Source: Geobacteraceae bacterium GWC2_55_20 (lineage in GTDB: Bacteria; Desulfobacterota; Desulfuromonadia; Geobacterales; Pseudopelobacteraceae). From it: a stretch of DNA of 45,377 nt. This document shows, piece after piece, positions 43,116 to 45,377 of the stretch (position 1 is its first letter; each line of letters begins with the position of its first letter). Position numbers and translations under genes: made by a program. A model generated the notes under the pieces. That model saw only the letters and a program-made list of their open reading frames with translations. It was not told the DNA's origin and did no database searches. The stretch covers positions 1-45,377 of the forward strand of contig MGZK01000017.1 in NCBI GenBank assembly GCA_001802125.1. The letters run 5' to 3'.

Positions 43116-44492
43116 CTAATCGTTGCGGTCGCTCAGGTTTTCGAAACGGGTATGCTCGCCGAAGAAGGCCAGCTGCACCGTGCCGAGCGCGCCGTTCCTC
43201 TGCTTGCCGATGATTACCTCGGCGTTACGCTCGTGCCCCTGGGTACAGGAACCATCACGCTTGCGGCAGTTGTCGCAGTAGACCGATTCGCGGTAGACGA
43301 ACATGATCACGTCGGCGTCCTGCTCGATCGCGCCCGATTCGCGCAGGTCGCTCATCATCGGGCGCTTGTCGGCCCGTTTTTCCAGCTCGCGGTTGAGCTG
43401 GGAGAGGGCGATCACCGGAACGTGCAGCTCCTTGGCCAGCGCCTTGAGCGAGCGGGAGATGTCAGAGATCTCCTGCTGGCGCGATTCGGAGTTGGCGCCG
43501 CCGCGCATCAGCTGCAGATAGTCGACGATGATCATGCCGATATCGTGCTCGCTCTTCAGGCGGCGCGCCTTGGAGCGCAGTTCCAGTACCGTGATGGCCG
43601 GAGTGTCATCGATGAAGATCTTGGAGTCGTGCAGGATGCCGGCCGCCCGGGTCAGGCGCGGCCAGTCCGAATCCTGGAAATGGCCGGTGCGCATCTTGCC
43701 GAAGTCGATCCGGGCGATCGAGGCGAACAGACGCATCACCAGCTGCTCCTTGCCCATCTCCAGCGAAAAGACCACCGACGGAACCTTGTTCTTGTTACGC
43801 GGGTCGGCGCTGGCGTATTCGGCGATGTTCAGCGCCAGGGTGGTCTTGCCCATCGAGGGGCGGGCCGCGATGATGATCAGGTCGCCCGGCTGGAAGCCAG
43901 CCGTCATCAGGTCCAGGTCCACATAGCCGGTGGGGGCGCCGGTGACCAGCTCCTTCTTGGAGTGCAGGCTCTGCAGGATCTTGAAGGTGTCCTTGATGAT
44001 GTCCTTGACCTGCACGTACTGTGGGCGCAGCTTGTTCTCGGAGATCTCGTAGATCTGCTTCTGGGCCATGTCCAGCAGCTCGTTGACATCCGACTTCTCG
44101 TCGTAGCCGCGGGTGGCGATCTCGGTCGCCACGCTGATCAGGCGGCGGTTGATCGACTTTTCCTTCACGATCTTGCAGTAGTAGGAGATGTTGGCCGCGG
44201 TCGGCACATAGTCAACCAGGGTCACCAGGTAGGAGGCGCCTCCCACCTCCTCCAGTTCGCCCTGCTTGCGGAGCATCGAACTCAGCGTGATCAGGTCGCA
44301 CGGTTCGCGCACGTCGGAGAGCGCCATCATGGCCAGAAAGATCTTGCGGTGGATTTCGCGGTAGAAATCTTCCGCCACCAGCACTTCCAGTACCCGGTTG
44401 ATGGCGTCGTTGTCGATCAGTATCCCGCCCAGGATCGACATCTCGGCGTCCAGGTTCTGGGGGGGAAGTTTGTGCTGCTCTGTGTTATTCAT
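43116..44492 (-). CDS. dnaB: replicative DNA helicase
   Basis: A 458-residue hexameric 5'-3' helicase of the replication fork. The N-terminal domain begins QNLDAEMSILGGILIDNDAI; the C-terminal RecA-like motor has Walker A IIAARPSMGKTTLALNIA, VVFSLEMGKEQLVMR, Walker B IGMIIVDYLQLMRG, and IALSQLNRELEKRADKRP. No intein interrupts it. The best ribosome binding site, AGGAG, is about 13 bases before the ATG at 44492, longer than usual. The pseudo-ATPase gene follows after 38 bases, so the pilus genes may share its transcript. Confidence 0.96.
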   Translation of the reverse strand: MNNTEQHKLPPQNLDAEMSILGGILIDNDAINRVLEVLVAEDFYREIHRKIFLAMMALSDVREPCDLITLSSMLRKQGELEEVGGASYLVTLVDYVPTAANISYYCKIVKEKSINRRLISVATEIATRGYDEKSDVNELLDMAQKQIYEISENKLRPQYVQVKDIIKDTFKILQSLHSKKELVTGAPTGYVDLDLMTAGFQPGDLIIIAARPSMGKTTLALNIAEYASADPRNKNKVPSVVFSLEMGKEQLVMRLFASIARIDFGKMRTGHFQDSDWPRLTRAAGILHDSKIFIDDTPAITVLELRSKARRLKSEHDIGMIIVDYLQLMRGGANSESRQQEISDISRSLKALAKELHVPVIALSQLNRELEKRADKRPMMSDLRESGAIEQDADVIMFVYRESVYCDNCRKRDGSCTQGHERNAEVIIGKQRNGALGTVQLAFFGEHTRFENLSDRND

Positions 44493-44601
44493 ACGGTTTT
44501 TCTATCTCCTGTATTCAACTGGTACAATTTGAAACGAATGGTGATGTCATCGGGCCGGTGTCAACCGCCGCCTGCAAGTGAGAGCAATTTCGTCACCGTA
44601 A

Positions 44602-44958
44602 CTATGCGGCACGCAGCTTTTTAGCGCGTCCGGTTGAGTGCGATGGCGAGCGGTCTGCTCTTTTGGGTTGTTCCCTTCCGATGTCTAAAAGTGCCTCGGG
44701 GTGACGGGAGGCGACCTGTAAAAGCACACGTGCAGGGCCTTCCGGTTTGCGGCGGCCTTGTTCCCAGTTCCTTAATGTTCCCACGCTGATTCCCACAAGA
44801 TCTGCAAACTTATCCTGCGAAAGACCGAACTGCTCACGCAAAGCGCGAACCTCGGTTTCTGGAAATTCAAACGACCTGGATGGCTGCATTGTACCCTTCA
44901 TGATCTCTGCGCCTTGTTTGACACTTGCCAGCAGTTCCTTAAAAAGTTCATCCTTCAT
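44602..44958 (-). CDS. HTH-domain antitoxin (HigA/NadS type)
   Basis: A 118-residue XRE-family regulator. The N-terminal helix (MKDELFKELLASVKQGAEIM) and the Cro/C1 helix-turn-helix (LREQFGLSQDKFADLVGISV followed by GTLRNWEQGRRKPEGPAR) match antitoxins that pair with RelE/HigB-type toxins encoded just upstream. It looks complete, with an extra basic tail (SPSHSTGRAKKLRAA). ATG at 44958 follows GAGGAATATC, and that ribosome binding site lies within the toxin remnant at 44948-45025. dnaB lies 109 bases downstream. With the toxin gone it may survive as an autoregulator or by neutralising a related toxin. Confidence 0.85.
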   Translation of the reverse strand: MKDELFKELLASVKQGAEIMKGTMQPSRSFEFPETEVRALREQFGLSQDKFADLVGISVGTLRNWEQGRRKPEGPARVLLQVASRHPEALLDIGREQPKRADRSPSHSTGRAKKLRAA

Positions 44959-45025
44959 GATATTCCTCGTCGGACAGGGTGGATAAAAGCTGTTTGGTAA
45001 ATATCGGGGTTTCGATGATGACCAT
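44948..45025 (-). pseudogene. remnant of a RelE-type toxin gene, N-terminal 25 codons only
   Basis: The minus strand from ATG 45025 reads MVIIETPIFTKQLLSTLSDE then EYHEG and a stop at 44948-44950. The opening ETPIFTK...LSDEEY is typical of the RelE/ParE-family toxins that precede this kind of HTH antitoxin, which are normally about 100-120 residues. Everything after roughly residue 22 is missing, and the reading frame runs straight into the antitoxin start, so an internal deletion seems to have removed most of the toxin. A promoter pair lies just upstream. Confidence 0.7.
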
Positions 45026-45030
45026 GAATT

Positions 45031-45059
45031 GTTATGCGTCAATGGCGTAGTAGAGTCAA
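45031..45059 (-). promoter_or_regulatory. promoter of the toxin remnant/antitoxin unit
   Basis: On the minus strand TTGACT (45059-45054) and CATAAC (45036-45031) are 17 bases apart. The predicted start falls at or next to the remnant ATG at 45025, so that reading frame would be nearly leaderless while the antitoxin keeps a leader of about 65 bases. The rest of the gap to 45139 shows nothing. Confidence 0.5.
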
Positions 45060-45139
45060 GTAGAAGTCCAGGGCACGTTTCGGATCAGGGTTGCAAGCGT
45101 GCTAAGTTGGCTAAAGTCAATTAGGTGCAGACCCTGCCT

Positions 45140-45377
45140 TTATTTCGTCTCCATGAGGTAGCTGACCAATCGCCGGATCTTTCCGTTCCGCATGTCGAAG
45201 ACATCGCAAAAGACCAAGTTCAGAAAAGTACCATCCTGTTTGGGGGCTTGCACGGAACCCTCCGCCACCACCACGTTGTCTTCCTCCGTCAGACGGTTGA
45301 CGGTAATCAGCGGTTGGCCCGCAAATCCCTCATCGACGATGTGTTTGGAGAAGTCGTCCTTGCCTTGGACATGAAAT
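45140..45377 (-). CDS. SnoaL/NTF2-like protein, C-terminal part (cut by window edge)
   Basis: The last 78 codons of a minus-strand gene whose start lies beyond the window; the stop is at 45140-45142. The visible part reads FHVQGKDDFSKHIVDEGFAG at its beginning, then VNRLTEEDNVVVAEGSV, and ends CDVFDMRNGKIRRLVSYLME plus Thr-Lys. The pattern of strands, with a VVVAEG strand and a final DVFDMRNGKI-type hairpin, is that of small alpha+beta barrel proteins of the SnoaL/ketosteroid-isomerase-like group. Function in such stand-alone proteins is usually unknown. Confidence 0.75.
   Translation of the reverse strand, partial: FHVQGKDDFSKHIVDEGFAGQPLITVNRLTEEDNVVVAEGSVQAPKQDGTFLNLVFCDVFDMRNGKIRRLVSYLMETK

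Noticed and set aside
43107-44624. A 505-codon open frame on the plus strand opposite dnaB
   Set aside because: It is antisense to dnaB, whose motifs are complete; the product is His/Gln/Leu/Val-rich without domains, as expected from the complement of a GC-rich gene.

Overview
The window reads as a contiguous piece of chromosome from a Geobacter-like member of the Desulfuromonadota (Geobacterales). The best pointers are two tandem genes for small periplasmic triheme c7-type cytochromes (PpcA-like), an abundance of c-di-GMP and two-component proteins (GGDEF, HD-GYP, PilZ, MshEN), a pyruvate phosphate dikinase, type IV pilus machinery and moderately GC-rich codon use. Genus and species cannot be fixed from the sequence alone. 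No rRNA, tRNA, CRISPR array, insertion sequence or prophage was seen.

Layout. 1-1.7 kb (minus): start of a cut-off gene, a small sigma-54-controlled membrane protein, and cysM. 1.8-9.7 kb (plus): prmA-rsmE, a zinc-ribbon protein with an acidic tail, mutL, a split two-gene chromate transporter, and a DinG-type helicase fused to an N-terminal JAMM metalloprotease-like domain. 9.8-13.1 kb: a membrane protein (minus), a histidine kinase/response regulator pair with ttcA (plus), and a tiny membrane protein converging on ttcA. 13.2-16.7 kb (minus): PilZ protein, a BioD/DRTGG-like ATPase, flbD, motA, motB. 16.8-21.0 kb (plus): a TPP riboswitch with visible terminator/antiterminator pairing controlling thiS-thiG-thiE, then a radical SAM protein and gltX. 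21-24.7 kb: a PAS-GGDEF cyclase with a degenerate receiver domain (minus) and uvrB (plus). 24.8-29.1 kb: the two cytochromes (minus), then an orphan gspG and ppdK (plus). 29.2-33.0 kb: an ACT-domain regulator, peptide deformylase and AMMECR1 protein (minus), divergent from a molybdopterin oxidoreductase (plus). 33-45.4 kb (all minus): mazF/ribbon-helix-helix toxin-antitoxin pair, selB, mogA, moaC, a zinc-ribbon membrane protein, a Cache-HAMP-GAF-HD-GYP protein, a GspG-like pseudopilin, pilT, a PilB/GspE-like protein that has lost its ATPase motifs, dnaB, an intact HTH antitoxin preceded by a fragment of its RelE-type toxin, and the 3' end of a SnoaL/NTF2-like gene.

How the genes fit together. 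The stretch 36.7-43.1 kb looks like a compact surface-fibre module: a retraction ATPase (PilT), a catalytically dead PilB relative that keeps an MshEN-type c-di-GMP binding region, a pseudopilin, and a membrane HD-GYP c-di-GMP phosphodiesterase followed by a zinc-ribbon membrane protein. The PilZ gene beside the Mot stator genes suggests that c-di-GMP also touches motility here. moaC, mogA, selB and the nearby molybdoenzyme are consistent with a molybdopterin/selenocysteine oxidoreductase lifestyle, although this molybdoenzyme itself has no in-frame selenocysteine.

The observations I rate highest are the pseudo-ATPase pilus module, the JAMM-DinG fusion, the antitoxin left behind by a deleted toxin, and the cyclase whose receiver lacks its phosphoacceptor aspartate. 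All functional statements rest on motif recognition by eye; no database search was run.
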